DNA from: Chloroflexota bacterium
GTDB taxonomy: Bacteria; Chloroflexota; Dehalococcoidia; FW602-bin16
Length of the DNA stretch: 64,000 nucleotides
Reading direction: 5' to 3'
NCBI GenBank assembly: GCA_004297765.1
Contig: SCTZ01000146.1
Coordinates: forward strand, 1-64,000
Below are positions 17,345-25,995 of this stretch, one piece after another. How positions within the stretch are numbered: position 1 is the stretch's first letter; every line of letters begins with the position of its first letter. The translations under genes were made by a program, and so were the position numbers. A model generated the notes under the pieces. That model did no database searches, was not told the DNA's origin, and saw nothing but the letters and a program-made list of their open reading frames with translations.

Positions 17345-17564
17345 TCTCGCCTCCTCGGACCAACGCTGGACTCGTCGCTGAGCCCAGCGCCACTCCCCAT
17401 CCTTATCTCCTTCCGGGTCCCAGCTCTGCGCCTGGCATCCGTGCCATTTCGGAAGCACTTCGGCGTACCCCCGAGGCCGGTCAGCGCGGCACGTCCGGAT
17501 GAGAGCACGATGGTCCAGGGAAGAAGCATGCCAGCGCGCCCGTTCTCCTAGGACAACCCAGCGC
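17345..17564 (-). promoter_or_regulatory. Leader of the 13-haem gene with a possible ANTAR hexaloop
   Basis: On the minus strand, 17446-17433 can form TGGC-ACGGAT-GCCA: a hexaloop with A at loop position 1 and G at position 4, as in ANTAR-binding RNA hairpins. Just before the ribosome site, CGCTG-GGCT-CAGCG can pair. A second hexaloop hairpin, needed for the classic dual motif, was not found, so the assignment is weak. Confidence 0.25.
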
Positions 17565-18143
17565 TCACAGCATGCTATCGGCCGTGACAATGGCCTTGGC
17601 AATCTCTATCAGTTTCTTGTTCTCATTCTGACTGCGCTTCTGCATGCGACGGAAGGCTTCCGCTTCCCCGATATTTCGTCGTTCCATCAGTATGCCCTTC
17701 GCACGCTCGATCAGCTTGCGCGACTCCAGGTTCTCCTTCAACTCATCGATCCCGCGTCTCAACTCCTGGAACTCGCGGAACTTGGCCATTGCCATGGCGA
17801 TGGCAGGCACCAACTCATCCTGGGTAACAGGTTTCACCAGGTAGGCGTAACTGCCGACGCTGGCCGCTTCTTGCGCCAGGGCCTCATCGCTGAAAGCGGT
17901 GAGGAAAACCAACGGCACCGGCGACTCGGCCGTGATCGCGCGAGCCGCCTGGATTCCATCGACCTCCGGCATCTTTATGTCCAGAATCGCCAGATCGGGT
18001 TTCAGTTGGCGCGTGAGCACGACGGCGTCCGCGCCATTCGAGGCTTCGCCCACCACCTCGTGTCCCAGCTCGCGCAGCTGGGATCTCAAGCTCAATAGCC
18101 GCAGACTCTCGTCGTCGGCGATCAGGATGCGTAGCTTCTGCAT
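17565..18143 (-). CDS. ANTAR-domain response regulator
   Basis: This 192-residue protein has a receiver domain (acidic DDE near 10, phosphoacceptor Asp in LDIKMPEVDG, Thr in FLTAF, Lys in LVKPVT) and a C-terminal ANTAR domain (RKLIERAKGILMERRNIGEAEAF...). ANTAR proteins bind nascent RNA and prevent termination. The start at 18143 is selected for its GGAGGTG six bases upstream. It begins 5 bp after the HisKA_2 kinase stop, so they are cotranscribed; HisKA_2-ANTAR pairs are the known arrangement of the EutW-EutV system. The next gene downstream is the 13-haem cytochrome, a natural candidate target. Confidence 0.85.
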   Translation of the reverse strand: MQKLRILIADDESLRLLSLRSQLRELGHEVVGEASNGADAVVLTRQLKPDLAILDIKMPEVDGIQAARAITAESPVPLVFLTAFSDEALAQEAASVGSYAYLVKPVTQDELVPAIAMAMAKFREFQELRRGIDELKENLESRKLIERAKGILMERRNIGEAEAFRRMQKRSQNENKKLIEIAKAIVTADSML

Positions 18144-18148
18144 GGCCT

Positions 18149-20383
18149 TCACCTCCAAGCGCAAAACCGAATGATAGCCGCGGTGCCAGCATCTGCCGCA
18201 AGCACCAATTCTCCGCGCAGTTCCTTGGTTACAAGCGTCTTGACGATCTCCAATCCTAGCCCCTGTCCGCCGTCCAGCATGAACCCCGGCGGCAGGCCAA
18301 CCCCATCGTCGCGCACTGTGATAACGGACTGGGATGATCCTTCCTCGAGAGTAATCGAGATCGAGCCGCGTTGACGATCCACAAAACCGTGCTCGAGAGC
18401 ATTGCTGATCAGCTCGTTCAGCACCAGGGCTAGCGATGTCGCCTGCTTAGAGGGTAAGCGCAAGGACGGACCGGAGACGGAGCCCACGATCTGTTTCCCG
18501 GGCACCACCACAGTCTGGATAGCCATTGTCAGCAGCCGCTCCGAGAGCTTGCGCACGTCAGTGCACGCCGTATCGTCGGCCGAGAGCAACTCATGAACCG
18601 TGGCAATACTCTTCACCCGAGCGATGCTGCTGCCAAGCTCATCTCGCACGCTGTCGCCGGCCTGTATCATCTCGAGAGAAAGCAGATCAGCCACGGTCTG
18701 CAGGTTGTTCTTGATGCGATGGTGCATCTCCTGCACCATGGCCGAGAGAGCCGTCGCCTTGTTACGCGCTTCTTCATATAGCGTGGCGTTGGTGATGGCC
18801 ACGGTCGCTTCGTTCGCCAGAGCCCCCATCAGATTGATCTCATGCTCCGTGAATCCGCGCTCCACCAGATCGCAGGCGTAAATCACACCGAGGCTTCTAT
18901 CCTGCAACTGAAGCGGTGCGCAGAGCACCGCCCGTGTCTCCCCTGGTTGGTGCTCCACGTGAGCGCCCAAGAAGGATCCGCCATTGCACGAAAGGTGAGC
19001 GGCCGCATCCTGGAAAACCTGACTGACCAAGTCCTCGCACAGATTCGCTCGCGGGTCGCCGGAGCCATTTCTGCTTGCCTCACCCCGGCTGTATTGCTGA
19101 GCGATCCGCAATTCCCTGCTGCCGGGTTCGATCAGTGCGATGGCGCTGAGTGGCACGCGTATCAACTCGGTCGTCGCCTCGCACACCGCGTTGAGAGCAT
19201 CGTGCAACTCCAGGCTTGCGTTGATGCTCTGCGACAGGCGGTTCAGCCGCATCAATTCCTCGTTACGTGTTTCCAACTCTCGCTGATGCTGTCGGACGAG
19301 TTGATCTCGCGCTTCCAAAGAAGTGGCCATTTGATTGAAGGCCCGTGACAGCTCTCCCACCTCGTCCACAGCGCCTACGACGATGCGCTGCGACCAATCT
19401 CCGCCAGCCAGGCGGCGCGACGCGTCAACCAATTCCCCGAGCCGACGCGCGACGTACCGCGCGATCCAGAGCCCCACCACCATCAGGACCAAGGTGCCGA
19501 AGCCGCCCACCATAAGCAGCAACATGATCGCTTCCCGTGTCGCCCGTTCCGACTCGTTCATGGGCAGCAGCATCGAGTACTTGATGACGTTCCCTTGCGG
19601 AGTTTCCAGAGCGGAATGAGTCACACGATATGGCAAGCCCAGAACGGCGATGGAATCCTGAGCCGACTCCATGCTGACGCTGCTCCACCGCGCGACTTGT
19701 TGAAAGCTATCAGTTCCGCTCACGAGACGTGTAAGCTCAGACGGCAAGCTACTGGCCCGCACCCGCCCATCGCGGCGTAGGAGCACATCCACGCCGCTGG
19801 ACTGTTTTACCTTGCCTACATACGCGTCGTCCAGCATATTGCCAAGCAGGATTGCCGCGACCACGTCTCCCGCGTCATCGGTCACCGGAGCGGCAACACA
19901 TAGGCACAACCCCGTGCCGCTATTCATGACCTCCACGGATTCGTTCTTCCCCAGCGCTCGTTTGATGACAGGGAGGCCGGGCACATCCGCCACGGGCGGC
20001 ATCAAGCCACCGGATCCGGCGATAGGACGTCCAGACTCGTCAACGATCAGTAGGAGGTCAATGCTTAGATGAACACGATATCCGGACAGGAGGGCGGCCA
20101 GAGCTCGCGGATCGCCACTGGACCAAGCTTCCTCGAACTCAGCGGATTTCGGTAGAGTTCGCGCCCAGGCCAGCAGGTCGGATTCCTTTTGGGAGACGAT
20201 AACTTTGAAGAGGTTTGCAACCCCCGCGATCTGCTCGACGGCCCGCTCGTTTGTCCGAGCAGTGAACACCGCGGCGGTAATCGGAGTAACCGTGAGGGCC
20301 ATCAGCAACGCGATCGCTGCGATCGGCACGACGATCTTGTTCCGGATGCCCAATCCCGCCCACAACGCCAGCAGAGCCGTCAT
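18149..20383 (-). CDS. Sensor histidine kinase, HisKA_2 type, with HAMP and GAF
   Basis: This 744-residue kinase has a membrane segment at about 15-38, an extracytoplasmic Cache-like sensor (40-270), a second segment (about 280-305), HAMP (305-355), a coiled coil, GAF (385-540), then the HisKA_2 phosphoacceptor HHRIKNNLQ at about 550 and a HATPase domain (NELISNALEHG, DDGVGLP, GQGLGLEIV). It should phosphorylate the ANTAR regulator encoded next. A ribosome site AGGAAGGAG precedes the ATG. The external signal is unknown; location points to electron acceptor or redox sensing, by inference. Confidence 0.85.
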   Translation of the reverse strand: MTALLALWAGLGIRNKIVVPIAAIALLMALTVTPITAAVFTARTNERAVEQIAGVANLFKVIVSQKESDLLAWARTLPKSAEFEEAWSSGDPRALAALLSGYRVHLSIDLLLIVDESGRPIAGSGGLMPPVADVPGLPVIKRALGKNESVEVMNSGTGLCLCVAAPVTDDAGDVVAAILLGNMLDDAYVGKVKQSSGVDVLLRRDGRVRASSLPSELTRLVSGTDSFQQVARWSSVSMESAQDSIAVLGLPYRVTHSALETPQGNVIKYSMLLPMNESERATREAIMLLLMVGGFGTLVLMVVGLWIARYVARRLGELVDASRRLAGGDWSQRIVVGAVDEVGELSRAFNQMATSLEARDQLVRQHQRELETRNEELMRLNRLSQSINASLELHDALNAVCEATTELIRVPLSAIALIEPGSRELRIAQQYSRGEASRNGSGDPRANLCEDLVSQVFQDAAAHLSCNGGSFLGAHVEHQPGETRAVLCAPLQLQDRSLGVIYACDLVERGFTEHEINLMGALANEATVAITNATLYEEARNKATALSAMVQEMHHRIKNNLQTVADLLSLEMIQAGDSVRDELGSSIARVKSIATVHELLSADDTACTDVRKLSERLLTMAIQTVVVPGKQIVGSVSGPSLRLPSKQATSLALVLNELISNALEHGFVDRQRGSISITLEEGSSQSVITVRDDGVGLPPGFMLDGGQGLGLEIVKTLVTKELRGELVLAADAGTAAIIRFCAWR

Positions 20384-20393
20384 GACTCCTTCC

Positions 20394-20834
20394 TCAGTGT
20401 GACACGTGCCCCTCGTGTTGATCAGGGTCTGATTCAGACTCCTGGCACACCCTGACCAGAGCCGGCAGCAAAGCCTCGCGCATCTCTTCCTTCAGCACAT
20501 ACGCGCTGGCACCAGAATCGAACGCCGCGCTGACGTATTCCTCGCTGTCGTGGACGGTCAGGACAACCACCCGCACGTGGGCAAGACGCTTCCGAATCAG
20601 CCGCGTCGCGGCAAGCCCGTTGATCTCCGGCATGGCGATATCCATGACCACCACGTCCGGCGCCAATCGGTCCGCCTGCTCGACAGCCATGCGCCCATTC
20701 TCGGCTTCGCCGACGACCTCTACGTCCGGATTCGACTCCAGCAGCCGACGTAGAGTCCGCCGGAAGGGATCATGATCATCAGCCAACAGAACTTTGATTC
20801 TCTTCACCTGCCAACCCACAACACGGGCACCCAC
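20394..20834 (-). CDS. Single-domain response regulator (CheY/NarL receiver)
   Basis: The 146-residue protein is a receiver of NarL type (LLADDHDPFRRTLRRLL, MDIAMPEINGLAATR, VVVLTVHD, YVLKEE) that ends without the LuxR helix-turn-helix. It stops 10 bp before the HisKA_2 kinase start and probably heads the operon. A receiver without output can act as a phosphate sink or contact another protein. The start is uncertain: a GTG at about 20807 would remove ten poorly conserved residues. Confidence 0.8.
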   Translation of the reverse strand: MGARVVGWQVKRIKVLLADDHDPFRRTLRRLLESNPDVEVVGEAENGRMAVEQADRLAPDVVVMDIAMPEINGLAATRLIRKRLAHVRVVVLTVHDSEEYVSAAFDSGASAYVLKEEMREALLPALVRVCQESESDPDQHEGHVSH

Positions 20835-20889
20835 AAATCTGGCCCCTCGAGGGTCTTATGCTAATCTTGACCCTCCGCAATACAACTCT

Positions 20890-20962
20890 CAGTTTAGGCT
20901 AGGGCCGCCCGCCGGCACATCGGGTCTGGACCCTATTTGACCTGGAGATGGACCTTATTATC
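20890..20962. repeat. Intergenic repeat with AATAGRGTCC motifs, copy 2
   Basis: Matches the block at 12358-12430 (CAGTTTAGGCTA, TGGACCCTATTTG, GGACCTTATTA). It is upstream of the minus-strand receiver gene and of the plus-strand lipoprotein gene. Confidence 0.5.
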
Positions 20963-20984
20963 CCTGTCAAGCACAAGCTTGTTA

Positions 20985-21013
20985 TTGACGGCACCATTCT
21001 ATTTACTTACAAT
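20985..21013 (+). promoter_or_regulatory. Sigma-70 promoter for the 21073 operon
   Basis: TTGACG and TACAAT are separated by exactly 17 bp. The expected start of transcription is near 21020, giving a 50-base leader to the gene at 21073. Confidence 0.7.
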
Positions 21014-21072
21014 ACCCACTCGGACACGGCCATTCGGACATCGAAGTCATTTGCCGTCCCACAGGAAAGAGC

Positions 21073-22260
21073 GTGCGCTTGCCTCGACTATCGTGCCGAC
21101 CAGCGCTGTTGTCAATCCTCATTGGAATCGTGTTGACAATCAGCGCTTGTTCCGCTCAGGATTCGCGTCTGCCCACGGAGCAGTTCCTCCGCTGGTCCTT
21201 CGATAGACCTTCCTCATCCAACTGGACAATCACGACCGGCAACGCGACACGCACACCGAACGGACGTCTCAGGGTCGACTTCACCGAGTCGACCGTTCTA
21301 CTCAGTCCGGCCGGTCTTCGCCTGGATAGCCAGCGGTACAACGTCGTCATGGTCCGCGCCAAAACTTGGAACGACGACGATAGCATGACCCTCTTGTGGC
21401 AGCTTGGCAGCCGCGTTGAAAGCATGGACGTGCCCATCATCAACTCTGGCGAAGAGACGTACACCTACTACTTCGACCTGAGCCAGAGCCCCTCCTGGAA
21501 GATGGCCAGCCCGGTCCAACAGATCGGTCTCATGCCGACTCGCCAGGGAGCAAGGGGGGACATGGAGATCGAAGAAATACGAATCCTCCCCAGGACGGCG
21601 CTGCTCGAGGCAAGCATCCGCTGGGGCGAATTCAGCCGTCCGGAGTATCTGTCCCAGTTCGCCAAGATACTATCGGTTGGCGGTACTGGCGTAGGAGGAC
21701 AACCGCTCAATGCCATAGCCTACTGGTTGATTGCGCTCGGTATCGCAGTCGTTTACCTCGTCTCTGCACTCCGGCGCTCGATACCCGCCTGGTTGCGCTG
21801 GCTCGATTCGCGGGCGTTGTTGGTGCTCTGTCTCGTGCTGTGGCTGGCGCTCGCGGCAAGATTCGGGCTTGATCAATGGCATACCCTGCAGCGAGATACT
21901 GCGCTATTCGCTGGCAAGCCCATGCTGGGGAAGCAATCTGCTCTTCTGTCGGGAACCTATCGTCAGTTCCTCGGATTCGCCCAGGAGACGCTCCCGGCAA
22001 ACAGCTCAGTGCGCCTGATTACCAACGATCTGGCCTTCTGGATGGCTCAGTACTATCTATACCCCCTGCGCATCAGCGAGACAGCCTTGCTCTATCTGGT
22101 CTACGACTTCCCAAACGGGGCCGAGCATTTCCAGTTCGATTCTTCGGCGGGTACACTTGTGCGGATTACGGATCAGGGAGAACGGCAGATAATCGGTAGC
22201 GGGTTGGTTCTAGTTGCCCAGTTCGATGCCAATGGCGCAATCTATGAGGCACGCCAATGA
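21073..22260 (+). CDS. Predicted membrane lipoprotein of unknown function
   Basis: The 395-residue protein begins with a lipobox-like signal (TISAC at about 22-26). An external beta-rich domain (residues 35-190) resembles a carbohydrate-binding jelly roll only loosely. Two membrane segments lie at about 215-235 and 255-270, followed by a C-terminal alpha/beta domain of about 120 residues with a motif (LPANSSVRLITNDLAFWMAQYYLYP) also seen after the membrane domain of glycosyltransferase-associated proteins. No family is recognised with confidence. It overlaps the next gene by ATGA, so it probably works with that glycosyltransferase. It has its own promoter at 20985. Confidence 0.7.
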   Translation: MRLPRLSCRPALLSILIGIVLTISACSAQDSRLPTEQFLRWSFDRPSSSNWTITTGNATRTPNGRLRVDFTESTVLLSPAGLRLDSQRYNVVMVRAKTWNDDDSMTLLWQLGSRVESMDVPIINSGEETYTYYFDLSQSPSWKMASPVQQIGLMPTRQGARGDMEIEEIRILPRTALLEASIRWGEFSRPEYLSQFAKILSVGGTGVGGQPLNAIAYWLIALGIAVVYLVSALRRSIPAWLRWLDSRALLVLCLVLWLALAARFGLDQWHTLQRDTALFAGKPMLGKQSALLSGTYRQFLGFAQETLPANSSVRLITNDLAFWMAQYYLYPLRISETALLYLVYDFPNGAEHFQFDSSAGTLVRITDQGERQIIGSGLVLVAQFDANGAIYEARQ

Positions 22261-23678
22261 CTGAATTGCGCCTGGCGTTCGCCCTGATTATTCCCCTGTT
22301 GGCGGGTTGGACCGCGCTCTGCCTGCTGGTACCCCTGTCGGGGAAGGGGTTGGGGGACCAGTTCCCAGCCCACCGCACCATGCCCGTCCTGGAGCGCTTT
22401 TCAGTCGGCTACGGGCTTGGCACGGGCATACTGACCACAACGATGTTGCTGCTCGGTCTGCTCGGGATGCCGCTCACACTACCGATCGTTTCCATGGCAA
22501 CCGCGGGACTGATACTCCTGATGGGGATCGAGGCCGTACGCAGGAAGGTGCGGCTGTGGCCAGTAGCAGAGCCGAGGCGATGGGGCGCGCATCTGCGGAT
22601 CGAGTTGGTCCGACGCAGGCCCTCAGCCGGCATGGTCTTGGAGATCTTGCTGGCGGTCGGGCTACTGTATCGGCTGGTGATGGTGTGGGCCGAGGTGTTT
22701 CTCCGACCGGTCTTTGCCTGGGACGCCTTTACCTATTGGAGTCTGTACGCCAAGGTCCTGTTCGTCGAGAAGCAGTTACCCTCCCAATCGTACCAGATCA
22801 CAGCGACCGGCTCCCTTTCGAGCCATCCCCTTCACGTAATATTCCTACAGGATTGGTTCGGTCTTGCTCTGGATCAGTGGAACGATGTGCTGATAAACGT
22901 TCCGTTTGCTGCCTACTACACAGCCCTGATCCTGATCATCTACTTCGGACTGCGTAGAAGCCAGAGCCGTCTGTTTGCCCTGTTGTTCGCCTTTCTGGCA
23001 TCCAGCCTGCCTCTGCTTGTCACTCATGCCGGCGTGGCACAGGGCGATCTGCCGGTGGCTTACTACGCCACAGCCGCCTCGATCTATCTTGGGCACTGGG
23101 TCACGAATCGTCGCGTCGGCTTTCTGGTGCTTAGTCTCGTCCTCGCAGTGCTGGCGGCTTGGACAAAGGCGATTGGCATCCTTGTGCTTGTCATCATCCT
23201 GGCACTCCTGGTGCTCTGGGTCATACGTGATGGGCAAGTACGCGCCTGGCGCCGCTTGATGAGATACGTCATTCCGCCCGTGGCGGCGCTGGCCGCCGCG
23301 TTTATCGTCCTGCGTCTAGCTTCGTTTCCACTTCCTGTGAGCCTCGCCCAGAGGTTTGCCTTTCAGCCCGACGTGATCGAGCTATACGTTCGCAGCCTTC
23401 TCATGGGGGGCAGTTGGGGCATCACCTGGGGCGTCTTTCTGCTCGTCACCGTCATCTGTTGGCGGAGCTTGTGGTCCCCGCGGATCTTCTACGCTTTCCT
23501 CTTCACCTGGACAGGCGTGATTGCATTCCTGGGCATCTACCTTTTTCTTCCGCAGTACCACGAGAACATGCTCAACGGCACCCTTTTGGACCGGAACACC
23601 CTGACATTCGCTCCTGCAAGCGTCTACTGTATGGGGTTGGCCATCGCCGAACGGTTACGGCGCTCACCAGGGCGGTAG
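22257..23678 (+). CDS. Polytopic membrane glycosyltransferase-like protein (GT39/GT83-like)
   Basis: This 473-residue protein has 11-12 membrane segments. The first external loop holds an acidic residue in FAWDAFTYWSLYAKVLF, similar in position to the catalytic Asp of PMT/ArnT-type GT-C enzymes that use polyprenyl-phosphate sugars. The rest is hydrophobic, with short loops and no C-terminal soluble domain; that domain may be supplied by the translationally coupled upstream protein. The substrate is unknown. Confidence 0.7.
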   Translation: MTELRLAFALIIPLLAGWTALCLLVPLSGKGLGDQFPAHRTMPVLERFSVGYGLGTGILTTTMLLLGLLGMPLTLPIVSMATAGLILLMGIEAVRRKVRLWPVAEPRRWGAHLRIELVRRRPSAGMVLEILLAVGLLYRLVMVWAEVFLRPVFAWDAFTYWSLYAKVLFVEKQLPSQSYQITATGSLSSHPLHVIFLQDWFGLALDQWNDVLINVPFAAYYTALILIIYFGLRRSQSRLFALLFAFLASSLPLLVTHAGVAQGDLPVAYYATAASIYLGHWVTNRRVGFLVLSLVLAVLAAWTKAIGILVLVIILALLVLWVIRDGQVRAWRRLMRYVIPPVAALAAAFIVLRLASFPLPVSLAQRFAFQPDVIELYVRSLLMGGSWGITWGVFLLVTVICWRSLWSPRIFYAFLFTWTGVIAFLGIYLFLPQYHENMLNGTLLDRNTLTFAPASVYCMGLAIAERLRRSPGR

Positions 23679-23708
23679 GGGCTTTGACAGGGGGGAACCC
23701 GAAGCAGA

Positions 23709-24368
23709 TTACGAGTGGATGTCGATTAGTCCCGTACGAATAGCGTATTTGACGAGATCGACGCGGCTGTGCAGGCCGAGCTTCTCCATGATGTGGACGC
23801 GGTGGGCCTCGACCGTCTTGATGCTCAAGCTGAGCAACTCGGCGATCTCCTTGTTCGTGTTGCCCTCGGCGATGAGCTTCAGGATCTCACGCTCGCGGTC
23901 GGTCAACCGATCGTAGCTGGTGACCTCCTGACCGGACTGTACGCGTTTGAGGTAATCGGACACGAGGGCCTTGGTAATCGCAGGGTGTAAGAAGAAGTCG
24001 CCCTGATACACGGCCCGAATCGCGTGGACAAGCTCGCTGGCCGCGGCCCGCTTGAGCACGTATCCCGATCCCCCCGATTGCAGGATCTGCAGGATATACT
24101 CCTCGTTCTCGTGCATGGTGAGGATCAAGATCTTGGTCTGGGGGCTTTGCTGCTTGATCTGCCGGGTGGCCTCCAGCCCCGTCATGCTGGGCATAGCGAT
24201 ATCCATCAATATGACGTCTGGTTTGAGGGCGAGAGCCTTCGTCACCGTCTCCCGACCGTCCGATGCCTCTCCGATGACCTGAATGTCCGCGTGGGCCTCC
24301 AGAATGGCGCGAATTCCCTGCCGCAAAATCGTATGATCATCCGCCAACATAACACGTATGCCGCTCAT
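23709..24368 (-). CDS. NarL/FixJ-family response regulator
   Basis: The 219-residue protein has a receiver domain (LADDHTILRQGIRAIL, LMDIAMPSMTGLEATR, ILILTMHENEEY, YVLKRAA) and a LuxR-type helix-turn-helix (LTDREREILKLIAEGNTNKEIAELLSLSIKTVEAHR). It controls transcription when phosphorylated by the kinase encoded immediately upstream, with which it overlaps by 4 bp. The gene is convergent with the membrane glycosyltransferase. Confidence 0.9.
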   Translation of the reverse strand: MSGIRVMLADDHTILRQGIRAILEAHADIQVIGEASDGRETVTKALALKPDVILMDIAMPSMTGLEATRQIKQQSPQTKILILTMHENEEYILQILQSGGSGYVLKRAAASELVHAIRAVYQGDFFLHPAITKALVSDYLKRVQSGQEVTSYDRLTDREREILKLIAEGNTNKEIAELLSLSIKTVEAHRVHIMEKLGLHSRVDLVKYAIRTGLIDIHS

Positions 24369-25504
24369 GACCGCGCCTGCCCAACCTGCAGTGGAAACAC
24401 CGCGCTAATGCGCGTGCCGACACCCGGAATAGAATGGCAGTCGAGCTTCCCTTCCAGAACCAGGGCCCGCTCTTGCATGCCAAAGAGACCGAGCCCGCGC
24501 TCGCGGGCCGAGGCGTTCAAGACGCGATCCACGTCGAAGCCAACTCCGTCGTCTTCGATCACTGCCGTCACCGCTGAATCATCCGCCCGCAACAGGATCT
24601 TGACGTGCCGAGCCTTGGCGTGCTTGGCGATATTGGTGATAGATTCCTGCACAATGCGATACACAGCCGTCTCCAACTCTGGATCCAGACGCTGTCCTAG
24701 CCCCACGGAGTCCAGCTGAACTTTGATGCCGATCTTCTCCAGATGGTTCTTCATGCACCACCGAACGGCAGGCACCAGTCCCAGATCGTCCAGCATGGTG
24801 GGACGAAGGTCATAGGCGAGCTGCCGAATGGATTCCAGCATTCGACTAGTCAAGGACTTAATCTCTGCCAGCCCGGAAGCAAGACTTTTCTGCTCGGGGC
24901 CGACCTGAGCCTCGATCATCTCCAGGCTAATGATGAGAGTGGCCAGGGCCTGGCTGGTCTCATCGTGAAGCTCGCGTGCAACTCGCTGCCGCTCTGCCTC
25001 CTGGGCCTTGATCACTTCCGCGGCCAGCAACTGCGAACGCGTCTTCTCCGCCTCGATAGCCGCCGTATACGAATCCAGCCTATCCAGCATGGCGTTCATG
25101 GTATTCGCCAGACGATCGAAAGACGGATCACTCACGGCACCCAATTCCGCCCGGGCATGCAGGTTGCCTCGCTGAACCTCCTGCACCACCGCCTCCAGGC
25201 TCGACAGTGGATGCAAGGCCGTTCGCACGACAAAGAAGTTCGTGAGAAGGCTTAGCAAGATGCCGGTAGCCACCAGGGACACGTATGACTCGACGCTGTT
25301 GACCCGCTGGGCATACGTCTCTGCAAGCCAGACCCCGCCCAAACTCCAGACCAGGATCATGGCAGCGTTCGCGATCAGGATCTTGTATAGGATTGGCCAG
25401 CGCAGGAGGGTCCGCAGCCAATACTGGGTTCCTCTCGTGCCTCCATCCGCGAGATGCTTCCGCGTCAGCGTGTCAATGTGTGGAGCCTTTCCCTGAGTCG
25501 TCAC
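24365..25504 (-). CDS. NarX-like sensor histidine kinase (HisKA_3)
   Basis: Product of 379 residues from a GTG at 25504, which has AGAGGGA seven bases upstream. The frame is open to 25618, but that part crosses a hairpin at 25520-25545 and is unlikely to be coding. There are two membrane segments (about 30-50 and 60-85) with a very short external loop, a HAMP domain, a coiled coil, HisKA_3 with RELHDETSQALATLI and a HATPase domain (RIVQESITNIAKHAKA, DDGVGFD, GLGLFGMQERA). The tiny external loop suggests that the signal is sensed in the membrane or cytoplasm. Confidence 0.85.
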   Translation of the reverse strand: MTTQGKAPHIDTLTRKHLADGGTRGTQYWLRTLLRWPILYKILIANAAMILVWSLGGVWLAETYAQRVNSVESYVSLVATGILLSLLTNFFVVRTALHPLSSLEAVVQEVQRGNLHARAELGAVSDPSFDRLANTMNAMLDRLDSYTAAIEAEKTRSQLLAAEVIKAQEAERQRVARELHDETSQALATLIISLEMIEAQVGPEQKSLASGLAEIKSLTSRMLESIRQLAYDLRPTMLDDLGLVPAVRWCMKNHLEKIGIKVQLDSVGLGQRLDPELETAVYRIVQESITNIAKHAKARHVKILLRADDSAVTAVIEDDGVGFDVDRVLNASARERGLGLFGMQERALVLEGKLDCHSIPGVGTRISAVFPLQVGQARS

Positions 25505-25519
25505 AGATGAGTCCCTCTG

Positions 25520-25545
25520 CCTTTCGTCGTCGCGAAGACGAAAGG
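25520..25545. terminator. Hairpin upstream of NarX-like kinase
   Basis: Arms CCTTTCGTC and GACGAAAGG with an 8-base loop. It lies just upstream of the chosen GTG start and may be a terminator or leader structure. Confidence 0.4.
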
Positions 25546-25739
25546 TAAAGCCCCAAGACAGTAGCACATGCCTCAGGGCCGTTTCACAGCCAGATTTCCT
25601 TATCCCCGATGATACCATCGCATCCGTGGAGCGTCAACGTTCTTGACGTAACGATTTCCTTGACACCCTCTCTTGCTAACAGACGCTCTACCACAAGTAT
25701 CGGCAGTTGCGGCGCGGTTGTGAAGCCCGTCCTAGTACG

Positions 25740-25925
25740 CGTAGTGGCGGACCGCCGTGTCCGCCAGGGGGGGGGAAGCATACCTTCGCCTGAGTCATTG
25801 CGCTGTCTTCCCAGCACCAGGTCCATCGCGGCCAAAACCGAGGTCGGCTTTGAGATGGCAAAGCTATTGTCGAGGCAGACGTCGCCCCCCGCCGCCCCTG
25901 GCGGACACGGCGGTCCGCCACTACG
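25740..25925. mobile_element. MITE-like element with 31-bp terminal inverted repeats
   Basis: Perfect 31-base inverted repeats, beginning CGTAGTGGCGGACCGCCGTG, bound a 186-bp non-coding element. The same ends occur at 47223-47340 and a related form at 41304-41494. No transposase is present, so the element would have to be mobilised in trans. It fills most of the gap between the two kinase genes. Confidence 0.65.
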
Positions 25926-25995
25926 GTGTGCATGCGATTCTTCGGATTGCATACAACGCGTAGGTCTGTCCAATGCTCGATTGTTGTGGGTTGCA

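Noticed and set aside
15209-17602. Longer N-terminus for the 13-haem protein
   Set aside because: The extra 86 residues overlap the ANTAR gene, precede the signal peptide and lack similarity; the ATG at 17344 has a strong ribosome site.
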